DNA of 64,000 nucleotides from Polyangium fumosum (lineage in GTDB: Bacteria > Myxococcota_A > Polyangia > Polyangiales > Polyangiaceae). The stretch covers positions 1 through 64,000 of the forward strand of contig NZ_SSMQ01000005.1 of assembly GCF_005144585.1 (NCBI RefSeq), written 5' to 3'. Of this stretch, positions 17,780 through 27,047 are shown piece after piece. A program made the translations under genes and the position numbers. Under the pieces are notes generated by a model that had not been told where the DNA came from, searched no databases, and was given only the letters and a program-made list of their open reading frames with translations. Every line of letters begins with the position of its first letter. The first letter of the stretch is position 1.

Positions 17780-17803
17780 CCCCGCGCCACGTGCGCGCGG
17801 TCA
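17777..17803. terminator. hairpin formed across two convergent stop codons
   Basis: TGACCCCGCGC and GCGCGCGGTCA pair with one mismatch around CACGT. The left arm starts with the sigma gene's TGA, and the right arm contains the hydrolase gene's TGA. This compact hairpin probably terminates both transcripts. Confidence 0.5.
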
Positions 17804-18622
17804 GCTCTTGAGGAAAGCGAGGAGATCGGCGTTGAGGCGGTCCTTCTCCGTCGCCGCGAGCCCGTGTGCTCCGCCCTTGTAGATCTCGAGGCGCGCGTTC
17901 TTCACGAGCTTGGCGGCCGCGAGCGCGCTCGCGCCGATGGGGACGATCTGGTCGTCGTCGCCGTGGATCAGGAGTGTCGGCACGTCGATCTTCTTCAGAT
18001 CCTGGGTGAAATCCGTCTCCGAGAATGCCTTGATGCAGTCGAGCACGTTCTTGAAGCCGGCTTGCATGCCCTGGAGCCAGAAGCTGTCCCGGAGCCCTTG
18101 CGAGACCTTCGCTCCGTCGCGGTTCGCCCCGTAAAACGGAATCGTCAGATCCTTGAAGAACTGCGAGCGATCGGCGTGGACGCCTGCGCGAATGCCGTCG
18201 AACGTCGCGATCGGCAGGCCGCCCGGGTTGGCGGGGGTCTTCAGCATGAGCGGCGGCACGGCGCCGACGAGGACCGCCTTGGCGACGCGCGCTGTCCCGT
18301 GGCGACCGATGTAACGCGTCACCTCGCCGCCGCCGGTCGAATGCCCGACGAGCGTCACGCCTCGGAGGTCGAGGGATTCGATGAGCTCGCGCAGGTCATC
18401 GGCATAGGTGTCCATGTCGTTGCCGTTCCAGGGCTGGCTGGATCGGCCGTGACCGCGGCGATCGTGGGCGATGCACCGATAGCCGTGCGATGCGAGGAAG
18501 ACCATCTGGTCCTCCCAGGCATCCCCGTTGAGTGGCCAGCCGTGGCTGAAGACGACGGGCGGCCCGCTGCCCCAGTCCTTGTAATAGATCTGCGTGCCGT
18601 CCTTGACGGTGACCGTTGCCAT
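17801..18622 (-). CDS. non-haem chloroperoxidase-like alpha/beta hydrolase
   Basis: 273 residues that fit the cofactor-free haloperoxidase/aryl-esterase group: [31 protein letters not shown], nucleophile elbow [10 protein letters not shown], Asp in [10 protein letters not shown] and His in [10 protein letters not shown]. Members act as esterases and, with peracids, oxidise halides. It is the last gene of a four-gene minus-strand operon, 18 nt after the amidohydrolase stop. The start at 18622 opens [18 protein letters not shown], the normal N-terminus of the family. Confidence 0.93.
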   Translation of the reverse strand: MATVTVKDGTQIYYKDWGSGPPVVFSHGWPLNGDAWEDQMVFLASHGYRCIAHDRRGHGRSSQPWNGNDMDTYADDLRELIESLDLRGVTLVGHSTGGGEVTRYIGRHGTARVAKAVLVGAVPPLMLKTPANPGGLPIATFDGIRAGVHADRSQFFKDLTIPFYGANRDGAKVSQGLRDSFWLQGMQAGFKNVLDCIKAFSETDFTQDLKKIDVPTLLIHGDDDQIVPIGASALAAAKLVKNARLEIYKGGAHGLAATEKDRLNADLLAFLKS

Positions 18623-18640
18623 TCGACCAACTCCTTCCCT

Positions 18641-20473
18641 TCAGAACGCGAAACACTCACAGGCGCCGTCGAACAGGTTGCCGAGCTCCGACAGCCATCG
18701 CGGGAGACCCAAGGCCGCCTCGGGCTTTGCGTGCGTCTGCATGCAACGACTCGCAGCAGGAAGCGCGGCTCGCGCGCTCTGCCGGAAGGCTCCAGGATAC
18801 CGGTGCACCGGCGACCAGTCCGGCATCACCGGCAGATCCCCCGGGTCGAGCGGCTTGAATTCTTCGGCGGCGTACACCGGTTTGCCGCCGACGATGGTGA
18901 GCACCGATTCGAGCGCCTTGATCTCCTCGTCGGGAATCTTGAAATAGTCGGCGGTCAGCACCGCCAGATCGGCGAGCTGCCCGTGGGCGATCGCGCCGCG
19001 CGTCCCTTGCTCCCGTGACATCCAGGTGCTGCCCTGGGTGTACAGCCGAAGCGCTTCCTCCCTCGTGAGGCGCGCCTTCTCCGGATACAGCGAAAGGCCG
19101 CCGAGCGTCTTTCCCGTGGACATCCAGTACAGGGAGACGAACGGATTGTAGCTCGCGACGCGCGTCGCGTCCGTACCTGCGCCGACCGGGACCCCGAGTT
19201 CCAGCATTCGCCGGAGCGGAGGCGTGCGCTCGGCCGCCTTGGCGCCGTAACGATCGACGAAGTATTCGCCCTGGAAGGCCATCCGGTGCTGAACGGCGAT
19301 CCCTCCCCCGAGCGCCTTGACGCGCTCGATGTTCCGGTCGGAGATCGTCTCGCAATGGTCGAAGAACCAATGCAGCTTGTCGATCGGGACGTCGCTGTGG
19401 ACCTTCTCGAAGATGGACAAGAACCGGGAGATCGATTCGTCGTACGTCGCATGGAGCCGGAACGGCCATTGGTTTTCGGCCAGGAAACGAACGACACGCT
19501 CGAGCTCGCTCTCGAGCTTCTCGGGGAGGTCGGGGCGCGGTTCGAGGAAGTCCTCGAAGTCCGCCGCGGAAAAGACGAGCATCTCGCCCGCGCCGTTGCA
19601 CCGGAGCATGTCGTCGCCGTCGCCCGGCTTCACGATCTTCGACCAGCGCACGAAATCTTCGAGCTCGCCGCCGGCTTTTTGCGTGAACAGGTTGTAGGCG
19701 ATCCGCAGGGTCATCTCCCCACGCTCGTGGAGCTGCTGGATGATCTGATAGTCCTCCGGATAGTTCTGGAAGCCGCCTCCCGCGTCGCACACGCTCGTCA
19801 CGCCGAGCCGGTTGAGCTCTCGCATGAAGTGGCGGGTCGAGTTGTACTGGTATTCCGGGGGGAGCTTCGGTCCTTTCGCGAGCGTCGCGTAAAGGATGGT
19901 CGCATTGGGCTTCGCGATGAGCATCCCGGTCGGGTTGCCCGCCTTGTCGCGGACGATCACGCCCCCGGGCGGATCGGGGGTATCCTTCGTGTACCCGCAC
20001 GCGCGAAGCGCCGCGCGGTTCAGCAACGCCTGGCAGTACAGGTGCAGGACGAAGACCGGCGTGTCGGGGGCCGCCGCATTGATCTCGTCGAGCGTCGGCA
20101 TTCGCCGCTCTGCGAACTGGAACTCGCTCCATCCGCCGACGACGCGCACCCATTGCGGCGCGGGCGTGCGGGCCGCCTGGTCGCGGAGCATTTCGAGCGC
20201 CAGCGCCAGGGAGGGCACGCCCTCCCAGCGCAGCTCCATGTTGTAGTTCAGTCCGCCGCGAATGACGTGGAGGTGCGAATCGTAGAGCCCCGGAATGACC
20301 CTGCGCCCGCCGAGATCGACGACCTTCGTCTTGGGCCCGCGCTCGAACTCCGCGGCATTGTCGACCCCTGCGATCCGGCCGTCGACGACGACCACCTCCT
20401 TCGCTTCGGGGTGGCTCGAATCGAGCGTGGTGATGCGTCCGTTGTGGAGGATGAGATCGGCAGTGGTCTTCAT
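18641..20473 (-). CDS. YtcJ-like metal-dependent amidohydrolase
   Basis: About 610 residues with the usual order of this family. It opens TADLILHNGRITTLD; GGRRVIPGLYDSHLHVIRGG carries the HxH metal motif; a TIM barrel follows with LHATYDESISRFL and HWFFDHCE. Near the end come GTDATR and the final beta-sandwich GQLADLAVLTADYF. Substrates of YtcJ relatives are N-acyl or amide compounds, unknown here. The ATG at 20473 overlaps the stop of the ABM-domain gene (ATGA), so translation is coupled. Confidence 0.9.
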   Translation of the reverse strand: MKTTADLILHNGRITTLDSSHPEAKEVVVVDGRIAGVDNAAEFERGPKTKVVDLGGRRVIPGLYDSHLHVIRGGLNYNMELRWEGVPSLALALEMLRDQAARTPAPQWVRVVGGWSEFQFAERRMPTLDEINAAAPDTPVFVLHLYCQALLNRAALRACGYTKDTPDPPGGVIVRDKAGNPTGMLIAKPNATILYATLAKGPKLPPEYQYNSTRHFMRELNRLGVTSVCDAGGGFQNYPEDYQIIQQLHERGEMTLRIAYNLFTQKAGGELEDFVRWSKIVKPGDGDDMLRCNGAGEMLVFSAADFEDFLEPRPDLPEKLESELERVVRFLAENQWPFRLHATYDESISRFLSIFEKVHSDVPIDKLHWFFDHCETISDRNIERVKALGGGIAVQHRMAFQGEYFVDRYGAKAAERTPPLRRMLELGVPVGAGTDATRVASYNPFVSLYWMSTGKTLGGLSLYPEKARLTREEALRLYTQGSTWMSREQGTRGAIAHGQLADLAVLTADYFKIPDEEIKALESVLTIVGGKPVYAAEEFKPLDPGDLPVMPDWSPVHRYPGAFRQSARAALPAASRCMQTHAKPEAALGLPRWLSELGNLFDGACECFAF

Positions 20474-21021
20474 GAAGTCCTGTTCCCGGGCTGAAGCCAA
20501 CCATGCGCGAGCTTCACGAGCAATGGCATGGCACCCCACGTGAGAACCGCAACGATGCCTCCGGCGATGACGCCGGAGGCGAGGACATGCGGGAAGTTCG
20601 GGCCGAGCAAGGGCAGGAGGATCGCCGGGACGATCATGCTGACCGGCCACACGGCGATCCAGGTGAGCAAGGCCATCTTCCAGCGCGGCGGCATGGGATC
20701 GGCGGCGCTGCGAAACCAGGCTTCGAGACCTTCCAATCGTCGGTACGTCGGTTCACCTTCCACCATCGGCGCGATACGAGCGAGCCATTCCTTGTAGAGG
20801 GCCGTCTCGTAAAACGCGTCGCGGTCGGCGGCGCTGGCAAAGCTGCGCAGAATGCCGTACTCGTTCGAGTCGGAGCCGGGCGGCGGGTAAAGGCAATGCA
20901 CCCCCCGCGCGCCGGCCTCGGCCAAGGACCGACTGGCGAATTCGGTGAGCGCGCGCTCGAAGTCCGCGATGTGCGTCTTCCGAACGCGCCGGACGATGGC
21001 GATGTGAAGGGTCTCGGCCAT
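20470..21021 (-). CDS. ABM-domain monooxygenase-like protein with two C-terminal membrane helices
   Basis: Residues 1-95 form an antibiotic-biosynthesis-monooxygenase-like ferredoxin fold (LHIAIVRRVRKTHIADFERA and YGILRSFASAADRDAFYET). Two hydrophobic helices follow (MALLTWIAVWPVSMIVPAIL and VIAGGIVAVLTWGAM). Soluble ABM fused to a two-helix tail is a known small family found beside YcaC-like hydrolases. The gene lies 10 nt after the isochorismatase-like gene and overlaps the amidohydrolase start by 4 nt. Confidence 0.87.
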   Translation of the reverse strand: MAETLHIAIVRRVRKTHIADFERALTEFASRSLAEAGARGVHCLYPPPGSDSNEYGILRSFASAADRDAFYETALYKEWLARIAPMVEGEPTYRRLEGLEAWFRSAADPMPPRWKMALLTWIAVWPVSMIVPAILLPLLGPNFPHVLASGVIAGGIVAVLTWGAMPLLVKLAHGWLQPGNRTS

Positions 21022-21031
21022 GGCGATGCCG

Positions 21032-21709
21032 TCAATGACCGGATTTCTTCGGCACGATCTGCGGCTTGATCGCCGATTGCGGCGCGTGATGGACCATCGT
21101 GTAGGCGTACTCGACGCCCACGCCGTAGGCCCCGCCGTGCTGCTTGATGAGGCCCATGAGCTGGTTGTAGTGCTCGCGCTTCGCCCAATCGCGCTGCCAC
21201 TCGAGGAGCGCGGGGATCGCCGTCAGACGGATCGCGCCCGCCTGGACCATCCGCGACAACGCCGCTTCATGGGCGGCCGGCGAGGTCGCTCCGCAGCAGT
21301 CCTCGACGACGTAGACGTTGTAGCCGGCGCCGAGCATTTCGATGGCGGGCCAGGTCACGCAGACCTCGGTCCAGAGCCCGGTGAGGAGAATGTTCTTTCG
21401 GCCCGTCGCCTCGATGGCGGCGCGGAACCCCGCGTCGTCCCACGAATTCATGCTCGTCCGCTCGACGATCGGCTGCCCCGGGAATACGTCGAGGAGCTGC
21501 GGCCAGATGTATCCGCTGAACGACTCCGTCTCCACCGCGGTGAGGACGGCGGGAACGCCGAACTCCTTCGCGCACTTCGCGAGCAGCGTCACGTTGTTGA
21601 TGAGCGCCGCGCGATCGATGTTGGCGACACCGAACGTCATCTGCGGCTGGTGATCGATGAAAACGACCGCGCTGTCTTCCGGCGTGTAAAGCTTGTGGTA
21701 CTTGTTCAT
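21032..21709 (-). CDS. isochorismatase-superfamily hydrolase (YcaC-like)
   Basis: The fold markers are VVFIDHQPQMTFGV (catalytic Asp), a conserved Lys in LLAKCAKEFG, and LTGLWTEVCVTWPAIEML with the nucleophile Cys. YcaC-like enzymes hydrolyse small amides or related compounds; the true substrate is rarely known. The ATG at 21709 (MNKYHKLYTPEDS) has AAGGA just upstream. It is the first gene of the operon with the ABM protein, amidohydrolase and chloroperoxidase-like protein, and a 17-bp site about 150 nt upstream is shared with the kinase/DoxX promoter region. Confidence 0.9.
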   Translation of the reverse strand: MNKYHKLYTPEDSAVVFIDHQPQMTFGVANIDRAALINNVTLLAKCAKEFGVPAVLTAVETESFSGYIWPQLLDVFPGQPIVERTSMNSWDDAGFRAAIEATGRKNILLTGLWTEVCVTWPAIEMLGAGYNVYVVEDCCGATSPAAHEAALSRMVQAGAIRLTAIPALLEWQRDWAKREHYNQLMGLIKQHGGAYGVGVEYAYTMVHHAPQSAIKPQIVPKKSGH

Positions 21710-21858
21710 CGTCCTTGCACCTGGAATGAGGGTTACCGTTCGAGCCGCCAAGCAGAAGCCTGTCGGGCACGCGAGCGGCGCAAGAGTACCCCGTTTTGGC
21801 GAGAGCGCAATCGACCGTGCAGCCTACGCCCCCTCCCTGCAGAGGAACGACCCCCCCC

Positions 21859-21875
21859 TCCTCCTTTCGAAGGAT
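21859..21875. promoter_or_regulatory. candidate regulator site A, upstream of the isochorismatase operon
   Basis: TCCTCCTTTCGAAGGAT contains the perfect inverted repeat TCCTT-TCG-AAGGA. It matches two sites at 23897-23938 in 14 and 15 of 17 positions. It lies 150 nt before the first gene of the operon, in the gap that ends at the alginate-export-like gene. Confidence 0.6.
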
Positions 21876-21923
21876 GGACCGTCGGTTGGAATTCTGACAT
21901 GGCCGCCATGCAATCGGCGAGAT

Positions 21924-23372
21924 TCAATATGTGTACGTGGTCCATGTCCCGAAGAAGTCCACATCGGTCCCGCCCCCTTCCGTGATCGCCGGGCCGGGGA
22001 AGACGTGTGTGTACTCCGCATTGAAGGAGAAGTGTCGATCCGCTTTGTAGCCGATCGATAGCGACGTCTGCGCGGCGGTGAAGCGCGCCCGCGTCGCCTC
22101 GCCCGGCACCAGGACCGTGCCGGGCGGCGCGTACACCGCGTCCTCGATCGCCTGCCGCCAGAACAGAGTACATCCAGCCTCGAACGACATCTTCGCCCCT
22201 TCGATGCGGAGCAGCGGGTGCGCGTCGTAGAGGTTCGTCGGATAGACCGCCGGCAGCGCGCTGAAGAAGCTTTGATTGGGGAAAAGCGGTTGGAACGTCG
22301 TCGTCCGCCCGTCGCGCAGACGATCGTCGCCGCTCAGCGCGTCGCCGCGGATGCCCAAGCGGACGGGCTCGAGAGCGCCGGGCAGGCGCTGCCACAACGC
22401 GCCCGCGAATCCCCACGCGAACACGCTGTCGTCCTCGATCGAGCCGCGCTGCACGAGGGCGTGCCCGACATACTCGAGTCCAAAATCCGTCTCGCCGAAG
22501 ATACGCGCGCCAAACGTGTGGCGGACCTCGCGCCCTCGCACATCCGCGTACGCCGCATCGGGCCGGCGGCGACCGAGATAAAAAACGTCCAGGCCGAGCA
22601 GCTTTTTCGGCAGAACGGGGAGCGTCGCGTACATCCCCCAAAAACGATCCTGCCCATCGGGAGCATCGTCGAAAACGCCGCGCCGAAGGCCCGGGACGAC
22701 GCCGAAAAACGTCTCCACGTTCCACCCACCGTGCTTCGAGAGCGTGACACGGACGAGATCGAACGCCTGCCGGACGTTCGTGCCGTCGCGCGTGCCCACC
22801 CATCGCGTGGAGCCGAGCGCCATCTCCTGACGTCCGACGCGGCCGGTGATTCGAATGCCGCCGAGCTCGGCGCTGCTTTCGACGAAGACTTGCGTCACGT
22901 CGAGGTCGTTCGCGTCCGGAGGCTCGGCTTCGGAACGGGGCACGCCGAGCGCGTAAAAGCCCCCAATCTGCGCGAAGACGCGGAGCCCCCGCGAGAGATG
23001 AAGATCGGCGTGCAGGAGGTTGCGCGAGAGGAGCACGCTGCTCGTCGTACGACCGTCGTCGATTCCGAGGTCGATGGAATTCACGGACTCGTAGCGAAGC
23101 CGGTGCTGTCCGCCAAAGGAGAGGTATGCGCCAGGCCAGAGCGACACGTATTTGATCGGATCCCACGGGTCGTCCCGCGGCCCATCCGCGTGACGAGAAT
23201 CATCTTCGAGGTATCGGATCGGCCGGTAGGGCGAATTCGTTCCCGTCTCGTCGCCGTGTGCGGGGACGTCGGGCGAGGACCCGCTTTGGGGAGTGGATTG
23301 TCCCGCGGCGGCGTGGGCGAGAAAAAGCAGCCCGGAGAACAGCGCCAAGGCAACGCGCGCGTCTGGCCTCAC
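21924..23372 (-). CDS. alginate-export-family outer-membrane porin
   Basis: The start is a GTG at 23372 that overlaps the DoxX gene stop (GTGA), with GGAG 7 nt upstream. The first residues (RPDARVALALFSGLLFLAHAAAGQ) form a cleavable signal peptide. The mature part has alternating beta strands typical of the alginate_exp/AlgE-like barrel: LSFGGQHRLRYESVNSID, FVESSAELGGIRITGRVGRQ, LVRVTLSKHGGWNVETFF, and ends FFGTWTTYTY with an aromatic C-terminal residue. It likely lets a small acidic or aromatic molecule cross the outer membrane for the nearby hydrolase operon. Confidence 0.88.
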   Translation of the reverse strand: MRPDARVALALFSGLLFLAHAAAGQSTPQSGSSPDVPAHGDETGTNSPYRPIRYLEDDSRHADGPRDDPWDPIKYVSLWPGAYLSFGGQHRLRYESVNSIDLGIDDGRTTSSVLLSRNLLHADLHLSRGLRVFAQIGGFYALGVPRSEAEPPDANDLDVTQVFVESSAELGGIRITGRVGRQEMALGSTRWVGTRDGTNVRQAFDLVRVTLSKHGGWNVETFFGVVPGLRRGVFDDAPDGQDRFWGMYATLPVLPKKLLGLDVFYLGRRRPDAAYADVRGREVRHTFGARIFGETDFGLEYVGHALVQRGSIEDDSVFAWGFAGALWQRLPGALEPVRLGIRGDALSGDDRLRDGRTTTFQPLFPNQSFFSALPAVYPTNLYDAHPLLRIEGAKMSFEAGCTLFWRQAIEDAVYAPPGTVLVPGEATRARFTAAQTSLSIGYKADRHFSFNAEYTHVFPGPAITEGGGTDVDFFGTWTTYTY

Positions 23373-23836
23373 CGTTCGTCTCCGCGGAGGCCCCATGCCT
23401 TGGGAGCGAGGCGAGCGCCCAGGTGATCCCAGCGGTCGCGCAGCCGATGATCGAGCGACCAACGCCCTGGACCCGTGAGCACGAGGACGACATAGGGCAG
23501 GGCGTAAAGGATGGCCGACTGGACGTCCGCGCCCTCGAACCCACGCGCGCCGAGGACGAGCACCATCATCATCGTAAAGACAATGGGGAGCGACGACAGG
23601 CGCGTGGCCAAGCCGAGCGCGACGAGGAGGCTGCATACCCCCTCGGCGCCGAGCGCCATCACGAAGCTCGCCGCATGGCCGACGCCGAGCGGATCGGGAA
23701 ACGCACGGAGTTCGTGATCGAAGTCGGCGAGCTTCCGAACCATATGGAACGTCCAAATGAGCGCGGCCGAGCCGACGCGCAGCACGAGGAGGCCGAGATC
23801 GAGCGAGCGCGCACGGAGCGCGGCCATGGGGCTCAT
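23369..23836 (-). CDS. DoxX-family inner-membrane protein
   Basis: 155 residues with four hydrophobic helices, opening with LGLLVLRVGSAALIWTFHMV and continuing through MALGAEGVCSLLVALGLATR, IVFTMMMVLVLG and AILYALPYVVLVLTGPG. These are the DoxX layout. Its stop overlaps the GTG start of the porin gene, so the two are co-translated. Members are linked to quinone or thiol redox; the role here is unclear. The divergent kinase gene lies across a 232-bp gap that holds an inverted pair of 17-bp sites. Confidence 0.9.
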   Translation of the reverse strand: MSPMAALRARSLDLGLLVLRVGSAALIWTFHMVRKLADFDHELRAFPDPLGVGHAASFVMALGAEGVCSLLVALGLATRLSSLPIVFTMMMVLVLGARGFEGADVQSAILYALPYVVLVLTGPGRWSLDHRLRDRWDHLGARLAPKAWGLRGDER

Positions 23837-23896
23837 GGGGCGAATCCTCCCTCATCGCCAGGGGGAAAGACCATTGACCTTGCTGCGGAGGTTCTT

Positions 23897-23938
23897 CTCC
23901 TTCAAATGGAGGATCTCATGCTCCTCCATTCGAAGGAG
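23897..23938. promoter_or_regulatory. inverted pair of candidate regulator sites B and C between the DoxX and kinase genes
   Basis: The arms 23897-23913 and 23922-23938 form a 17-bp inverted repeat with one mismatch and an 8-nt spacer. Read outward, each is TCCTCCATT[CT]GAAGGAG. The pair lies 61-102 nt before the DoxX start and 131-172 nt before the kinase start. Site A at 21859-21875 is the same motif. Confidence 0.7.
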
Positions 23939-24068
23939 GCGGCCCTGCAACGGGAACCACATGTGCGTCCGCATTCGACCTTCCCTCGCACGCCCGCTTG
24001 TGGCAACATGCCGCCGCGAAAGCAAAGCGATTCGTGGGACGAACGATCACGTTACGTAAGGCCGGCCC

Positions 24069-26354
24069 ATGCACGATGATCCGGATAGACCCGAGGTCCT
24101 GACGCCGTCGGCCCCTTCGCCGTCTCCGTCCGAGCGTGCCAGCGAACGGGAAACCGCCGCCGAAGAGCTGCAACGACTGAACGCGGAGCTTCGGCAGCAG
24201 GCTGCGCACCTGCGGGAGGTCAACCAGACACTGCTCGAAAGCGAGCAACGCCTGAGGTTGGCCATCGAAACGGGAAGAATTGGTCTGTGGGTCTGGAACT
24301 CCACGGACCTGAACAACGTGGGCGACTGGTCGCAGCGGATGAAGGAGATTTTCGGGTTACCGCTGGACGCAGAGGTAACCCATGACATGTTTTTGAAAGT
24401 GGTTCACCCGGACGACCGGACGCGCGTGGACAGCCTGGTCATGCAAGCGCTCGCCGGTGCGAATGGCGGCGAATATCGCGCGGAGTACCGCACGATTCAT
24501 CCGCAAGACGGCTCGGAGCAATGGGTGACGGCCCGCGGCCAGGCGTTCTTCGACGCGGACGGTCAAGCCATTCGTTTCATCGGTACCGTGATGGAAATCA
24601 CCGAGCGCAAACGCGCCGAGGAAGCCTCCGCGCGTCTCAACATGGAGCTCGAACGGCGGATCCGCGAGCGCACAGCGGACCTGGAGCGCATCAACCAGGC
24701 CTTCCGTGTCGAAATCGAAGAACGAAAAAAGAGCGAGGCCTCGTTGACCAGGACCCAGCGCCTGAGCCAAACGGGAAGCGCGACCTGGATCCTCGCGACG
24801 GGCCAGCTCATCTGGTCGGATGAGACCTATTGTATCTTCGAGGTTCATCCCGACACGAAGGTCACGCCCGAGCTGGTCGCGTCGCGGGTCCACCCCGAGG
24901 ACCTCCCCCTCTACCTCCAGGCGTTCTCCGGCAAGGGTGAGGACCTCCATTTCGGCCACCGGCTCGTCATGCCCGACGGCTACATCAAGTACGTCGAGGT
25001 CGCCGCCACGGCCATACGCGACGAAGCGGGCCAGATCATCGAATGGGCGGGCGCGATTCGCGACGTGACCTCGATCAAACAATCCGCGGAAGCCTTGCGG
25101 GCCTCGGAGCACCTCGCGAGGGGTCAATTCGCTGCGCTCACCCGCACGCTGGATGCGCTCGCCCAGGAGTCGAATCCCGAGCGACTCCTGGAGCACGTCT
25201 TGCGCATGATCGCCGGACGGCTGAACGGGCAGAGCGTCAGCGTGTACGAACGAAACGGGGCCAACGAACTGGATATGGTCGCGACGTTCGAGGAGGATCG
25301 GCTGCACGCCCCCTCGAAACACCTGTCCTCGGTCAAAAAGGTCACGCTCTTCACGGAGGACCATCCCGTCTGGAGCGAAGTGCTCCGCACCGGCGTCGAT
25401 ATCGTCGTCGGGGAGATCGATTGCGATCCACCGCGTATTCGAATCGGCAGCCGTGAGAATTCGCCTTGGTATCCATGGCACGGCGACGCGCCTCACGATC
25501 CCAACATGGCCGTGATCTACCGGCGGCTGGCAGCGATGGGCGTCGTGGCCACGCTGACGGTCCCGACGCTGATCGGCGGCAAGCTCGCCGGCTTCATCGG
25601 GATCCGATCGAGGCACAAGAACCTCTTTCGAGCAAACGAGATGGAGCTCGCTCGTGCGCTCGCCCATCAGGCCATGCTCGCCATTCAGCTCATGCGACTG
25701 TCCCGACAAAGCCGCGAGGCGGCCATCGCAGCGGAGCGCAATCGCATGGCGCGGGATCTCCATGACACGCTGGCGCAGGGATTCACCGGCGTGATCGTGC
25801 AACTGGAGGCGACGGAGGACGCCTGGTCAAGGGGCCTGCTCCCCGAGGCTGGAAAACACCTCGTCCGCGCGCGTGAGCTGGCGCGCGGCAGCCTGCAAGA
25901 GGCGCGACGCTCCGCGCATGCACTTCGCTCGCAGGCGCTCGCCGAAAAGAACCTCTGTGACGCGGTGGAGGATTTGATCAAAAAAATGACCAGCGGGACC
26001 AGCGTGGTCGGCGCGTTCACGCGGGAGGGCAGCCCCTGGCCGTTGAGCAATGAGTGCGAGGAAAACCTCCTGCGCATCGGCCAGGAGGTGCTGACGAACA
26101 CGCTCCGACACGCACGCGCGCGCCATTTCAACGCTCATCTCGCTTTCGAGCCACAAAGGCTCCGGTTCGAGCTGCGGGACGACGGCGTAGGGTTTGACCC
26201 TGCGTCACAAAACGAAGGCCTCGGTTTGATCGGAATCAAGGAGCGGGTCGAAGTGATGGGCGGCCAATTGACCATACGAAGCGCGGAAGGAAGCGGGACG
26301 CTCATCGTGGCGTCCTTGCCAGGTCCGTACGCCTCGAGCGGCTCTCTCCTATGA
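24069..26354 (+). CDS. NarL-type sensor histidine kinase, PAS-PAS-GAF-HisKA_3-HATPase
   Basis: The N-terminus (residues 20-60) is coiled-coil-like. The first PAS domain spans about 60-180 and ends with FIGTVMEITERKRAEEA. A second coiled coil and second PAS follow (about 240-340; WAGAIRDVTSIK). A GAF domain spans about 360-545. HisKA_3 carries ERNRMARDLHDTLAQGF with phosphoacceptor H565. The HATPase has NEGLGLIGIKERV. There is no membrane segment, so it is a cytoplasmic sensor. Its stop overlaps the response-regulator ATG (ATGA). The signal is unknown, but the redox-type operons beside it suggest a small hydrophobic or aromatic compound. Confidence 0.94.
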   Translation: MHDDPDRPEVLTPSAPSPSPSERASERETAAEELQRLNAELRQQAAHLREVNQTLLESEQRLRLAIETGRIGLWVWNSTDLNNVGDWSQRMKEIFGLPLDAEVTHDMFLKVVHPDDRTRVDSLVMQALAGANGGEYRAEYRTIHPQDGSEQWVTARGQAFFDADGQAIRFIGTVMEITERKRAEEASARLNMELERRIRERTADLERINQAFRVEIEERKKSEASLTRTQRLSQTGSATWILATGQLIWSDETYCIFEVHPDTKVTPELVASRVHPEDLPLYLQAFSGKGEDLHFGHRLVMPDGYIKYVEVAATAIRDEAGQIIEWAGAIRDVTSIKQSAEALRASEHLARGQFAALTRTLDALAQESNPERLLEHVLRMIAGRLNGQSVSVYERNGANELDMVATFEEDRLHAPSKHLSSVKKVTLFTEDHPVWSEVLRTGVDIVVGEIDCDPPRIRIGSRENSPWYPWHGDAPHDPNMAVIYRRLAAMGVVATLTVPTLIGGKLAGFIGIRSRHKNLFRANEMELARALAHQAMLAIQLMRLSRQSREAAIAAERNRMARDLHDTLAQGFTGVIVQLEATEDAWSRGLLPEAGKHLVRARELARGSLQEARRSAHALRSQALAEKNLCDAVEDLIKKMTSGTSVVGAFTREGSPWPLSNECEENLLRIGQEVLTNTLRHARARHFNAHLAFEPQRLRFELRDDGVGFDPASQNEGLGLIGIKERVEVMGGQLTIRSAEGSGTLIVASLPGPYASSGSLL

Positions 26355-27010
26355 AAGACCCCGCAGACATGGCAGCGAAGCCTTCGGGCGTCGATAAAAT
26401 ACGGGTGCTCATCGCCGACGATCACATCACGGTGCTGGAGGGCCTGGCAGCCATCATCAGCCGCCAACCCGACATGGAGGTCGTGGCCGAGGCCTCGAAT
26501 GGCCGGCAGGTGGTGGAGCTCTGGCAACAATATCGTCCGGACGTCGCGCTGATCGACATCCGCATGCCCGTGCTCGATGGCGTCGCGGCAATCGAAGAGA
26601 TCCGGAAGAACGACGCATCCGCCCGCTTGATCGTCCTCACGACGTTCGACACCGACAATGACCTCCTCAACGCCGTCAAAGCCGGCGCCAAGGGGTATCT
26701 CTTGAAGGATTCGCGCCGGGAGGAGCTCCTCGACTGCATCCGCAGGGTGCATCGGGGGGAGACGTGCCTTCCTGCATCCCTCGTGCAGAAGCTCGCGGCG
26801 AGCCTGAGCCGTGAAGCCCTCACGAGCCGCGAGGTCGAGGTGCTGGAGTATCTCGCGCGCGGGGAAAGCAACAAGGAGATCAGCGCACTGCTCGGCATCG
26901 GGGAGACGACGGTGAAATCGCACCTCCGGAGCATTTTTCGCAAGCTCGACGTGCTCAGCCGGACAGAGGCCATTGCCACCGCGAGCCGCCTCGGGCTGAT
27001 CAAGCTGTAG
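26351..27010 (+). CDS. NarL/FixJ-type response regulator
   Basis: The receiver domain spans 16-135: VLIADDHITVLEG, ALIDIRMPVLDG with phospho-Asp D69, LTTFDTDND and a conserved Lys in GAKGYLLKDS. A LuxR-type HTH closes the protein (LTSREVEVLEYLARGESNKE and GETTVKSHLRSIFRKLDV). It is translationally coupled to the kinase through ATGA, so it is the cognate partner. The three 17-bp sites at 21859 and 23897-23938 are the best candidates for its operators. Confidence 0.95.
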   Translation: MKDPADMAAKPSGVDKIRVLIADDHITVLEGLAAIISRQPDMEVVAEASNGRQVVELWQQYRPDVALIDIRMPVLDGVAAIEEIRKNDASARLIVLTTFDTDNDLLNAVKAGAKGYLLKDSRREELLDCIRRVHRGETCLPASLVQKLAASLSREALTSREVEVLEYLARGESNKEISALLGIGETTVKSHLRSIFRKLDVLSRTEAIATASRLGLIKL

Positions 27011-27047
27011 CGCGCCGCGGACGCCGGAGCGCGCTGTGCCCTTTGGA

